64,000 nt of DNA from Pseudanabaena sp. UWO311. Its GTDB lineage: Bacteria; Cyanobacteriota; Cyanobacteriia; Pseudanabaenales; Pseudanabaenaceae. Below, piece by piece: positions 49,592 to 57,988 of this stretch. The stretch's first letter is position 1. Every line of letters begins with the position of its first letter. The translations under genes and the position numbers were made by a program. The stretch lies in contig NZ_SJEE01000001.1 in NCBI RefSeq assembly GCF_006937785.1, positions 248,001-312,000 on the forward strand, read 5' to 3'. Below the pieces are notes generated by a model. That model saw only the letters and a program-made list of their open reading frames with translations. It did not search any database and was not told where the DNA came from.

Positions 49592-49781
49592 GGCAAAAAA
49601 ACAATATGAATAATATATGTAAACCTGTATCTGAAAGCCCGTCAGCCTGATATTTTAAACTATTATAATTATATCTTGATGATTTTGTAACTGCGTATGA
49701 GAAACATATATATTCTCAAAGTAATTACTAGTTTTTGTTTAACGGTTTAAGATACGAGTAAGCAACATCACCAGAAAGCAA

Positions 49782-49934
49782 CTAATCATCTTCTACTTCC
49801 TGCATTAATTTTGCCAAACCAAAGTTTTCTAAGATTTCTTCGATTTGGTTATAAATATCTATAGAGATTTGCACCGCAAGAGGACGGTGCTGCTCATCAA
49901 AAACATATTGCTTTGGGATATCTATCATATTCAT
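49782..49934 (-). pseudogene. antitoxin-like small protein truncated by in-frame TAG
   Basis: MNMIDIPKQYVFDEQHRPLAVQISIDIYNQIEEILENFGLAKLMQEVEDD*LLSGDVAYSYL; reading frame continues in homology after TAG at 49782-49784. Confidence 0.65.
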
Positions 49935-49964
49935 GCCTTACTCTATACAAATAAATTACAAAGA

Positions 49965-50264
49965 CTACGCTGCTTGATGAGCTTCAGCATAGATTTTTAA
50001 TGCTGCTGCCATTTTCTTCTCATAGTCATCGCCTTGTGACTGAAACCACGCAAGTGTTTGAGGATCAACTTGCACAAGAGCATTCAATGGAGATACAGGC
50101 TTCCACCAGCGCGACTTATTGAAAAACTCTTCGGTCAAAGGTGGAATATCAGATGTATCAATTTCTGATTCTGATAGAGCGTCAAGTTTAGCCCAATTCG
50201 TCTCTGAGGTATTGTTCATAATATTTTTGCTCATATGGTAAAGCTTTGCGGAGTGAAATAACAC
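49965..50264 (-). CDS. brnA: BrnA-like antitoxin
   Basis: TSETNWAKLDALSESEIDTSDIPPLTEEFFNKSRW...VQVDPQTLAWFQSQGDDYEKKMAAALKIYAEAHQ; true start probably 50232 or 50217. Confidence 0.85.
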   Translation of the reverse strand: MLFHSAKLYHMSKNIMNNTSETNWAKLDALSESEIDTSDIPPLTEEFFNKSRWWKPVSPLNALVQVDPQTLAWFQSQGDDYEKKMAAALKIYAEAHQAA

Positions 50265-50475
50265 GGATCGTTTGAGCGTCTATTTCTGTGAAAACAATAA
50301 CGACAACACGACCATCAAGTAACCCAAGACCAACCCATCGCTCTTCTCCATAGTCTTGTCTTTCGTCTAAAGAAACTCGAAGAGGAAGTTTAAAAACCTT
50401 ATAAGCATCAGCAAAGTCAAGTTGATGCTTGGCAATATTGCGCTGGTTTTTCTGTTGATCCCACTCGAATTTCAT
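50188..50475 (-). CDS. brnT: BrnT-family toxin
   Basis: FEWDQQKNQRNIAKHQLDFADAYKVFKLPLRVSLDERQDYGEERWVGLGLLDGRVVVIVFTEIDAQTIRVISLRKALPYEQKYYEQY. Confidence 0.9.
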   Translation of the reverse strand: MKFEWDQQKNQRNIAKHQLDFADAYKVFKLPLRVSLDERQDYGEERWVGLGLLDGRVVVIVFTEIDAQTIRVISLRKALPYEQKYYEQYLRDELG

Positions 50476-50523
50476 TTTTTGATTTTACCAAATTTTATTT
50501 GCGATCGCCATTAGCGTCAGAAA

Positions 50524-50568
50524 TAACAAACAAAAAAGCCCCGCATTGCGGGGCTTTTTTGTTTGTTA
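50524..50568. terminator. rbcS 3' hairpin terminator
   Basis: TAACAAACAAAAAAGCCCCGC-ATT-GCGGGGCTTTTTTGTTTGTTA. Confidence 0.95.
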
Positions 50569-50572
50569 AAGC

Positions 50573-50908
50573 TTAGTAACGAGCAGCGTTAGGCTTGTGT
50601 ACGATGAAGCTTTGGACTTGGCACTGCTTGATGTTGTCGAAAGCAACAACGCGGATGAAGCTACCAGGATAGCTAGAGCGGCAAGCTTGAACTTCAGTCA
50701 AAACTTCTTGAGGAGTTCTGGCGCTGAACAAGGGCAACTTCCAAAGAGTCCAGTAGTGGATTGCTGGATCGGAATCTTCGTTGAATTCGATCGCAGGGTA
50801 GAAACCTTGCTTAAGGGTGTACTCGATTTGACGAGTGATTTGAGCATCGCTCAAAGGGGGAAGATAAGAAAGAGTTTCGTAACGACGCTCTTTTGGTAAA
50901 GTTTGCAT
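50573..50908 (-). CDS. rbcS: ribulose bisphosphate carboxylase small subunit
   Basis: [37 protein letters not shown]...[10 protein letters not shown]. Confidence 0.97.
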   Translation of the reverse strand: MQTLPKERRYETLSYLPPLSDAQITRQIEYTLKQGFYPAIEFNEDSDPAIHYWTLWKLPLFSARTPQEVLTEVQACRSSYPGSFIRVVAFDNIKQCQVQSFIVHKPNAARY

Positions 50909-50935
50909 TATTTCCTCGCGATTAGAATTATATTT

Positions 50936-51457
50936 CTATTGATTTTGTTGAGTGGTAGCGCGATCGCTATCAACATCTGAATCCGCAATCGATTCTAAAG
51001 GTTCTTCCAAGAGATTTCCAAGACTAACTTCTAAACTAGATTCTGGATTGCTTTTCTCATCAATCCCAGTATCTAACTTATTATCTAGATTCTCGCATTC
51101 TGCATATCCCTCAGAAGCCTGAACATTCATAATGCGTTCAAAATGCTGACGGCGAAGTTGCATATTTGATTGTTGGATGCCAGTCCGAGTCATCTCTGGC
51201 AAAAATTCTAAAATTTCATTCGCCAGATGCTCTCGCACTGTCATTACTCGAAAAGCCATTTCTTGGTGAACCTCAAAAAGGTCTTTGATATAAAGCTCAC
51301 CATTTTGGAGTCTTTCGCGCGTTGAGAACTGATTAAACCAAAGAGCTTTTAACTTATCGGTTTCCTGCAATTGCTCACCAATAGTCTTGACAGCCTCGAA
51401 GGTCAAAAAATTGATCAACATATTGGCTGTGGACTTAGTACTGCGCTTAATATCCAT
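50936..51457 (-). CDS. rbcX: Rubisco assembly chaperone RbcX with acidic C-terminal extension
   Basis: STANMLINFLTFEAVKTIGEQLQETDKLKALWFNQFSTRERLQNGELYIKDLF between rbcL and rbcS. Confidence 0.95.
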   Translation of the reverse strand: MDIKRSTKSTANMLINFLTFEAVKTIGEQLQETDKLKALWFNQFSTRERLQNGELYIKDLFEVHQEMAFRVMTVREHLANEILEFLPEMTRTGIQQSNMQLRRQHFERIMNVQASEGYAECENLDNKLDTGIDEKSNPESSLEVSLGNLLEEPLESIADSDVDSDRATTQQNQ

Positions 51458-51479
51458 AGGCTGAACTTAACCAAGAATT

Positions 51480-51518
51480 ATTACTATATTGTTTCGCGTA
51501 GCGAAACAATATAGTAAT
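51480..51518. repeat. perfect hairpin in rbcL-rbcX intergenic spacer
   Basis: ATTACTATATTGTTTCGC-GTA-GCGAAACAATATAGTAAT. Confidence 0.95.
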
Positions 51519-51530
51519 GGAGCTAATCAA

Positions 51531-52961
51531 TTAGACGGTATCCATTGCTTCAAATTCAAACTTGATTTCTTTCCAGAGTTCAAGAGCAACGTTCAATTCA
51601 GGAGACCAACGACCAGCTTCACGGAGGATGTCGCCACCTTCACGCATCATGTCGCGACCTTCGTTACGTGCTTGTACGCAAGCTTCGAGAGCAACGCGGT
51701 TAGCGGTTGCACCAGGAGCAGCACCCCATGGGTGACCCAATGTACCACCACCGAACTGTAGGCAAGAGTCATCGCCGAAGATTTCGACGAGCGCAGGCAT
51801 GTGCCATACGTGGATACCACCCGAAGCAACGGGCATAACACCAGGCATAGAAGCCCAATCTTGAGTGAAGTAGATACCACGTTCGCGATCGAGTTCGATG
51901 TGGTCTTCACGCATTAGGTCAACAAAGCCCATGGTGATGCCCTTTTCGCCTTCGAGCTTACCAACAACGGTTCCAGAGTGGAGGTGATCGCCACCAGACA
52001 TACGAAGACACTTAGCCAAAACGCGGAAGTGAATACCGTGGGTTTTTTGACGGTCAATAACGGCGTGCATTGCGCGGTGAATGTGCAAGAGCAAGCCATT
52101 GTCGCGGCAATACTTAGCAAGAGAGGTGTTTGCTGTGAAACCACCAGTCAAGAAGTCATGCATGATGATTGGTGTGCCGATTTCTTTTGCGAAAGCTGCA
52201 CGTTCCATCATTTGTTCAGATGTAGGAGCAGTTACGTTCAAGTAGTGACCCTTGACTTCGCCAGTTTCAGCTTGAGCTTTTTCGATTGCTTCTTGTACAA
52301 ACAGGAAGCGATCGCGCCAGCGCATGAAAGGCTGAGAGTTGATGTTTTCGTCGTCTTTGGTGAAGTCCAAACCGCCGCGAAGACATTCGTATACTGCACG
52401 ACCGTAGTTCTTAGCAGATAGACCCAATTTAGGCTTGATGGTACAACCCAATAGAGGACGACCGTACTTGTTCAACTTGTCGCGTTCAACTTGAATACCA
52501 TGAGGAGGTCCTTGGAAGGTCTTCAAGTATGCAATAGGCACACGGATGTCTTCTAGACGAAGTGCACGAAGAGCTTTGAAACCGAATACGTTACCAACCA
52601 ATGAGGTTAGCAAGTTAGTTACAGAACCTTCTTCAAACAAGTCAAGAGGATAGGCGATGTAAGCGATGTATTGATTGTCTTCGTTGGGTACTGGTTCGAC
52701 ATCATAGCAACGACCTTTGTAGCGATCGAGGTCGGTCAACAAATCTGTCCATACAGTTGTCCATGTACCTGTAGAAGATTCAGCGGCTACCGCAGCAGCA
52801 GCTTCTTCTGGAGGTACGCCTGGTTGAGGCACGAAGCGAAAAGCAGCGAGAAGGTCAGTATCTCTGGGTGTGTAATCGGGGGTATAGTACTTTAGTTTAT
52901 AGTCCTGAACACCTGCGTCGTACCCAGCCTTGGCTTTAGACTGTGTTTTTGAGTAAGACAT
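51531..52961 (-). CDS. rbcL: ribulose bisphosphate carboxylase large subunit (form IB)
   Basis: [92 protein letters not shown]. Confidence 0.98.
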   Translation of the reverse strand: MSYSKTQSKAKAGYDAGVQDYKLKYYTPDYTPRDTDLLAAFRFVPQPGVPPEEAAAAVAAESSTGTWTTVWTDLLTDLDRYKGRCYDVEPVPNEDNQYIAYIAYPLDLFEEGSVTNLLTSLVGNVFGFKALRALRLEDIRVPIAYLKTFQGPPHGIQVERDKLNKYGRPLLGCTIKPKLGLSAKNYGRAVYECLRGGLDFTKDDENINSQPFMRWRDRFLFVQEAIEKAQAETGEVKGHYLNVTAPTSEQMMERAAFAKEIGTPIIMHDFLTGGFTANTSLAKYCRDNGLLLHIHRAMHAVIDRQKTHGIHFRVLAKCLRMSGGDHLHSGTVVGKLEGEKGITMGFVDLMREDHIELDRERGIYFTQDWASMPGVMPVASGGIHVWHMPALVEIFGDDSCLQFGGGTLGHPWGAAPGATANRVALEACVQARNEGRDMMREGGDILREAGRWSPELNVALELWKEIKFEFEAMDTV

Positions 52962-53051
52962 TAATATCTCCTTACTATGGTTGAATGAAAATCAGTAAAC
53001 TGCAAATATATATCTGCAAATTGCACGGCAAAAAAAACTAAAGAGTCAGAG

Positions 53052-53288
53052 TCAATAGTCAAATCGAAAATTAAAGAAAGATTGAAAATCTGTTAAAAAT
53101 CTAATTAGCCCTTTGATATCTGCTTCTTTGGTGGAATACTTTTTTGCTTTATATAAGTTAATCCTATCAGGAATTCTTCGTGAGAAGTCCTTGAGCGATG
53201 TCTCTAATTTAAACATAAAGTGCGTATCCACATTTACTTTTTTTGAAAAAAAATTTTTGAAACTCTCTATTTTTGGTAACAAATTCAT
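53052..53288 (-). CDS. possible small protein upstream of rbcL
   Basis: 78-aa ORF only; no homology visible. Confidence 0.2.
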   Translation of the reverse strand: MNLLPKIESFKNFFSKKVNVDTHFMFKLETSLKDFSRRIPDRINLYKAKKYSTKEADIKGLIRFLTDFQSFFNFRFDY

Positions 53289-53706
53289 ATAAAAAATTTA
53301 TATAACTCTAATAAGCTAGATATATCCTCTAGTACTTGTTTTTGCGAGATCTTTCTAGGCTGAGCCGCGTAAACCCTTTAAATATAAGGATCAGTCTGTA
53401 AGTTAGCGAGGTAGTTTATGTTAAGAAAAATAGCGATTTATGAATATGTTTTTGTACTGATACGATACATAATGATACAAAAACTAATATTAATAGTCAG
53501 TAATCTTAATAAGATTAAAAAAATATTAGAAATCCTAATGACTTATATATCAATACAGAATCAATCGATTTGATCTGAATTTGTTGTTAAGTTGACCGTC
53601 AATTTCATTAGAGTATTTTTACTCATTGCTGTAGTGATAAAAGCTAAGGCAGCGCGAAACACTGCCTTTAAGAATAATTGAAGCAGCACAAAGTACCGCC
53701 ATATTT

Positions 53707-54480
53707 TTACTGAGCTTGCTTAGCTAGCCATGCTAGCAAGACTAGTTCAAGGCTCTGGTTATTTTTGTGCATTTCCTGCTTGACCCATTGCGCGATCGCA
53801 TCGATCGCCGAGAAACTAGAACCAGCTTGCCATTTCATGTCGATACCCATGGAAGTGAGGTGAGTCCCTTCGAGGGTCTGCAAGCTGACGGTTTTAGGGA
53901 ATTTTTGGGTGAGTAGTTGGGAAAGGGTCGAGATTTCATCAATGCTATCGTCTACAAATTTGACTAATAAGTTATTTGCAGTCTGATAATTGGCGGTGAC
54001 TAGTTGCTCAGTTTCCTTTGGGGTGGGCGTAAACTCCATTGATGACATTTCGGGAATCGTGCCTGCGAGTTCCTTAAAAAATGGAATCGAGCGATCGGCG
54101 CTGTAGTTGTTGTAGGCGATGTAAATATTGCCAGCACGAGCGGGTTTATAGAGACTATTAATCAATAGATGGATTTTGCAGCCCATGCTGTGACCCATGC
54201 CAAATACTGGGAAATAATCAAGAAAGAGTTTGCTGCGGGCTTTCCGAAATGAGGTGTTGACTTCACGAGCAATCTGACGGTGGTCGAAAGTATTATTCAG
54301 AAATGGGGTAGCGACGATCGCGTAATTATTTTTGGCAAGTTGCTCTAGCACGCGACCGTAGGTAACATGGGGCGCAGCCGCAAAAAATGCACCTCCCAAA
54401 AAGTGAATTACGCCTTTGGGCTTGGGCGGTGTCAACACCCAATTTTCTTCGATTTGCTTCCACTCCATCAGTTTCGCCAC
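53707..54480 (-). CDS. DUF1350 family protein (alpha/beta-hydrolase-like)
   Basis: PKGVIHFLGGAFFAAAPHVTYGRVLEQLAKNNYAIVATPFLNNTFDH, FGMGHSMGCKIHLL. Confidence 0.88.
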   Translation of the reverse strand: MAKLMEWKQIEENWVLTPPKPKGVIHFLGGAFFAAAPHVTYGRVLEQLAKNNYAIVATPFLNNTFDHRQIAREVNTSFRKARSKLFLDYFPVFGMGHSMGCKIHLLINSLYKPARAGNIYIAYNNYSADRSIPFFKELAGTIPEMSSMEFTPTPKETEQLVTANYQTANNLLVKFVDDSIDEISTLSQLLTQKFPKTVSLQTLEGTHLTSMGIDMKWQAGSSFSAIDAIAQWVKQEMHKNNQSLELVLLAWLAKQAQ

Positions 54481-54534
54481 TATTTACATTTCTTTATATT
54501 TATTATATAGCTGTCGCCATTCTTGTTAGGACTT

Positions 54535-54589
54535 AAAACCCAAATAGTGAGAGGCGGCGCTTCGCGCCGCCTCTCACTATTTGGGTTTT
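54535..54589. repeat. perfect palindrome, 26-bp arms, TTC loop
   Basis: AAAACCCAAATAGTGAGAGGCGGCGC-TTC-reverse complement. Confidence 0.95.
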
Positions 54590-54630
54590 GATTTGTCTTG
54601 ATAAAAGTGGCTAAGGCTATACTTAGTCTA

Positions 54631-54687
54631 CAAATCGAGAATAAAAAGAAACCCGCTTTTTGAGGGTTTCTTTTTATTCTCGATTTG
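54631..54687. terminator. 24-bp-arm hairpin overlapping stop of DUF3611 gene
   Basis: CAAATCGAGAATAAAAAGAAACCC gctttttga GGGTTTCTTTTTATTCTCGATTTG. Confidence 0.93.
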
Positions 54688-55288
54688 GTTTGTCAGTAGC
54701 ACGGTTGAGCAGTAAGAGTGAGCAGACTAAGCCAACAAAATGGGCAAAAATAATATTAAAACTAGCTTGAATAATTTGGAAATCGAGGGGCTGAATTACA
54801 GAGTTAAAGCTACCTGCACCAGGTAATATTGCTTGTCCTTGTCCTGCTCTAAGCGTTAATGCACCAATAATTGCAAAGGCTCCTAGTAAAGTAACAAACA
54901 TGCCAATCAGATTAATAATCAATCCAATTTTGATTTGAAATACGGTCTGGCTTTTAGTTGGACGATCAGGCGATCGCAGCTTTTTCGCCATTTGCGTATA
55001 ACGGAAATTCCAGAAAATACTTGCACCTAGCACAGCTACACCAACCCAAGCAAAGCTAAGTCCCGGTAGTGAGGCAGGGCTAGTATCTAATCCTGTAGGA
55101 CTAATTGTTCCAGCCCTAGGAAACAAAAAAAGTTGTAATAGCACTACCGATGAAACTACGCACAAAACTACTTGTGTCCAAAAAGCTGTCCAGCCCCAGC
55201 GCCTAAAAGATAAAACAACTCGCAATACGTTGGGCGAAACATCACTGTTATCTTCTTCGTTTTTGGCGCTTTTTAGTTCTCTGGGCAT
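54674..55288 (-). CDS. DUF3611 family membrane protein
   Basis: LRVVLSFRRWGWTAFWTQVVLCVVSSVVLLQLFLF...GIFWNFRYTQMAKKL-type signature. Confidence 0.8.
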   Translation of the reverse strand: MPRELKSAKNEEDNSDVSPNVLRVVLSFRRWGWTAFWTQVVLCVVSSVVLLQLFLFPRAGTISPTGLDTSPASLPGLSFAWVGVAVLGASIFWNFRYTQMAKKLRSPDRPTKSQTVFQIKIGLIINLIGMFVTLLGAFAIIGALTLRAGQGQAILPGAGSFNSVIQPLDFQIIQASFNIIFAHFVGLVCSLLLLNRATDKPNRE

Positions 55289-55361
55289 TTTTTTATGGTG
55301 GCTGCTAGTAAAACCAGTAAATACTATAGCGTTTTACGCTTTCATAAAATCCAGAAAAATC

Positions 55362-55438
55362 AAAGGGGCGCTTAGCGCCCCTTTTTAGTGAGAAAAAGGT
55401 AGGCATAGGCGGCGCTAAGCGCCGCCTATGCCTACCTT
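55362..55438. repeat. two tandem hairpins (10- and 20-bp arms)
   Basis: AAAGGGGCGC-TTA-GCGCCCCTTT (55362-55384); AAGGTAGGCATAGGCGGCGC-TAA-GCGCCGCCTATGCCTACCTT (55396-55438). Confidence 0.95.
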
Positions 55439-55463
55439 ATAAATAGGGCTATCGCCCCCTTGA

Positions 55464-56111
55464 TTAGCAATATTTTGATACATCTTCGCCTTTGTCAGCA
55501 AGATAACTTAGCGATCGAAACCGTAAACCTACCAGTTGATCGTATAGAGGATTAATCTCGCACATAGCAGGAATATGCATGATCTTGCGTCCAAATAGAA
55601 CTATATCGCGCTCAAAGGGACATTGAGCAGGAACGACTTTACAAATTAAATTCGCAAGGCGGGAATCATGAATATCCATATGATCGAGCCATTCTTTGAC
55701 AGGCTCTAACAGATTTGGATGATGTTCTTCGTGGTGAGATGATGATTCTAGTTTTTGCCGTAAATCATTAATTGGCTTGATTTCTTGTTTTAGCGCTTTG
55801 CAAAATTCTTGAATAATGCAATCTTCTGTATCCGTGTATTTACCATCGGCAAGTGCCATCATCACTGCCATCCGTAAAAAGTTTTCGCCTACCTTGCGAT
55901 CGCTACCCAATGCATCAGCCAAGTCTTGAGCACTAATCGGTTCAAAATTAGAGACGGTTACTTCTTCGCCCCATTCTTCGCTATGACTAATTTGATCAAA
56001 GAGGGTGCGCTCTTGCTCACTGTACTCATTGTCTGCAAGGGCAATGCTCATGAGTCCTCGAAACCAAGCTGAAATCTGTTCTTGCGTATAAGTCGGATGA
56101 TTTTTTTGCAT
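55464..56111 (-). CDS. TerB-like + Mo-dependent nitrogenase C-terminal-like domain protein
   Basis: SIALADNEYSEQERTLFDQI; C-term VKEWLDHMDIHDSRLANLICKVVPAQCPFERDIVLFGRKIMHIPAMCEINPLYDQLVGLRFRSLSYL. Confidence 0.8.
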   Translation of the reverse strand: MQKNHPTYTQEQISAWFRGLMSIALADNEYSEQERTLFDQISHSEEWGEEVTVSNFEPISAQDLADALGSDRKVGENFLRMAVMMALADGKYTDTEDCIIQEFCKALKQEIKPINDLRQKLESSSHHEEHHPNLLEPVKEWLDHMDIHDSRLANLICKVVPAQCPFERDIVLFGRKIMHIPAMCEINPLYDQLVGLRFRSLSYLADKGEDVSKYC

Positions 56112-56151
56112 AACAAGTCAGTCTACAGGTTGAATAAATCATATAGCAATT

Positions 56152-56206
56152 TAAAACTCAGAGATTAGAGGTGGTGCTTTGCTTCTCCTCTAATCTCTGA
56201 GTTTTA
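56152..56206. repeat. inverted repeat, 20-bp arms, decayed centre
   Basis: TAAAACTCAGAGATTAGAGG tggtgctttgcttct CCTCTAATCTCTGAGTTTTA. Confidence 0.93.
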
Positions 56207-56230
56207 TACTGACAGTAATTTCCGATCAAA

Positions 56231-56289
56231 CGAACCGAAACTTTTAAAAAAGTGTTGCAAAGCAACACTTTTTTAAAAGTTTCGGTTCG
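56231..56289. repeat. perfect palindrome, 28-bp arms, AAA loop, divergent intergenic region
   Basis: CGAACCGAAACTTTTAAAAAAGTGTTGC-AAA-reverse complement. Confidence 0.95.
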
Positions 56290-56329
56290 GGTTTGAGCTT
56301 AAAGCGCTGTAATATCTATTAATTATTGC

Positions 56330-57154
56330 TTGATATCGAATATGACAAGTTTTGATGGTTCGCAAATACCGATCGCAATGACGATCGCGGGTTCTGATAG
56401 TGGGGGTGGCGCGGGGATACAAGCTGACCTCCGTACTTTTGCTTTTCATCTGGTGCATGGCACTAGCGTACTTACTTGTGTAACTGCTCAAAATACGCAA
56501 GGCGTAACAAGGGTAGATGCGTTGTCAGTGGAGTCTGTGACAGCACAATTTGAAACTGTGATGATCGATATGCGGATTGGGGCGATCAAAACGGGAATGT
56601 TGCTCAATCAAGAGATTATTAAAACTGTTGCCAAAAAGCTAGTTGCTTTTGGTTTTGGGAATGTGGTAGTTGATCCTGTGATGGTTTCGCGGACTGGGGC
56701 TCAGTTAATTGATGATGATGCTGTGAAAACCATGGGTGAGACGCTAATTCCCCTTGCCGCGATCGCAACGCCTAATCGCTATGAGGCGCAAATTCTTGCT
56801 GGGATGGAAATTCATACGCTGGAAGATATGCAAGCTGCGGCTCAGAGAATCTATAAATTAGGAGCGCGATCAGTACTGGTGAAAGGTGGTGGCATGTCAG
56901 GCGATCTCAAAGCAGTTGATGTGTGGTTTGATGGCGATCGCCTTGAGGTGTTGCGGACTGAAGTGATTGAAACTATACATACTCATGGAACTGGATGCAC
57001 TCTGTCCGCTGCGATCGCTGCAAATCTAGCATTAGGGAAATCACGGTTTCAGTCTGTGGTGGATGCGAAGAACTATGTGACTGAGGCTTTGAAATATGCT
57101 TTAGCGATCGGAAAAGGACAGGGGCCAGTCGGGCATTTCTTTCCATTGTTATAG
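56330..57154 (+). CDS. thiD: hydroxymethylpyrimidine/phosphomethylpyrimidine kinase
   Basis: AMTIAGSDSGGGAGIQADLRTF, HGTGCTLSAAIAANLA; ATG at 56341 is the likely start. Confidence 0.93.
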   Translation: MISNMTSFDGSQIPIAMTIAGSDSGGGAGIQADLRTFAFHLVHGTSVLTCVTAQNTQGVTRVDALSVESVTAQFETVMIDMRIGAIKTGMLLNQEIIKTVAKKLVAFGFGNVVVDPVMVSRTGAQLIDDDAVKTMGETLIPLAAIATPNRYEAQILAGMEIHTLEDMQAAAQRIYKLGARSVLVKGGGMSGDLKAVDVWFDGDRLEVLRTEVIETIHTHGTGCTLSAAIAANLALGKSRFQSVVDAKNYVTEALKYALAIGKGQGPVGHFFPLL

Positions 57155-57165
57155 GTCTAGCAAAA

Positions 57166-57204
57166 AAAAGAGAGTTGCGGCGCGAAACACCGCAACTCTC
57201 TTTT
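57166..57204. terminator. hairpin between convergent thiD and GNAT genes
   Basis: AAAAGAGAGTTGCGG cgcgaaaca CCGCAACTCTCTTTT. Confidence 0.88.
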
Positions 57205-57272
57205 GGGTTTTAGGTAACTGTGTTGTGGGAGCTTTGCGCCCACGCTGCATGACTAACAAAATCGCTATTCCT

Positions 57273-57785
57273 TTAAATAATTTTGCCAAAAATCACTAAG
57301 CTTTGATCGATGCCATCTAATTCAGCGATTTCTGGCAAAAAGCCCCATTCCGTAAAGCCTAATCTTTCAAATAGACGACGACTGGCGGCATTATGGGCAA
57401 ATACAAATCCGACCAATTTAGTAATATTCAACTTAGGGCATTGGGCGATCGCATGACTAAGCAACTTTTTGCCGATTCCCTTGCCTTGAAACATCGGATC
57501 TATATAAATGCTTACCTCGGCAGTTTTGTGATAGGCAGGGCGACCATAAAACATCTGCAAGCTTAACCAGCCAATGATCTTCTCATTTTGATCGCTTTGA
57601 ATATTGCGATCGCCGATTGTGATCACCCAAACAGGATAGCGATCTTCATGCGATCTGAACCAAGTGCGACGGCTCTCAACTGAGATTGGTTCGAGATCGG
57701 CAGTGGCAAGACGACTAGGAATAGCCGCATTATAAATTTGAATAATTGCGGATAAATCAGCCTCTACTGCCACCCGAATTTGCAT
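57273..57785 (-). CDS. GNAT N-acetyltransferase (phosphinothricin acetyltransferase-like)
   Basis: IRVAVEADLSAIIQIYNAAIPSRLATADLEPISVESRRTWFRSH...YIDPMFQGKGIGKKLL. Confidence 0.9.
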   Translation of the reverse strand: MQIRVAVEADLSAIIQIYNAAIPSRLATADLEPISVESRRTWFRSHEDRYPVWVITIGDRNIQSDQNEKIIGWLSLQMFYGRPAYHKTAEVSIYIDPMFQGKGIGKKLLSHAIAQCPKLNITKLVGFVFAHNAASRRLFERLGFTEWGFLPEIAELDGIDQSLVIFGKII

Positions 57786-57882
57786 GGACTTATACTCCCA
57801 AAGTTCTTTGTTGCTTCAAAAAATTGCGCCGCCCATCTTGGAAATAGCTATAAAAAAATATAGCGCTTTGCTCTCTTATACC

Positions 57883-57915
57883 AAAACACAAAATGGCTAC
57901 GCCATTTTGTGTTTT
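57883..57915. repeat. perfect palindrome, 15-bp arms, TAC loop
   Basis: AAAACACAAAATGGC-TAC-GCCATTTTGTGTTTT. Confidence 0.95.
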
Positions 57916-57928
57916 TAAAACCCTTATG

Positions 57929-57988
57929 GGGTTTTAATACCAATTCACAAAAGTGTCGCGACACTTTTGTGAATTGGTATTAAAACCC
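57929..57988. repeat. 60-bp perfect palindrome with no spacer
   Basis: GGGTTTTAATACCAATTCACAAAAGTGTCG|CGACACTTTTGTGAATTGGTATTAAAACCC. Confidence 0.96.

Noticed and set aside
51978-52421. 147-aa ORF antisense to rbcL
   Set aside because: Frame artefact over highly conserved rbcL.
55464-56111. Nitrogen-fixation locus
   Set aside because: Only a domain similarity; no nifHDK or other nif genes in the window.
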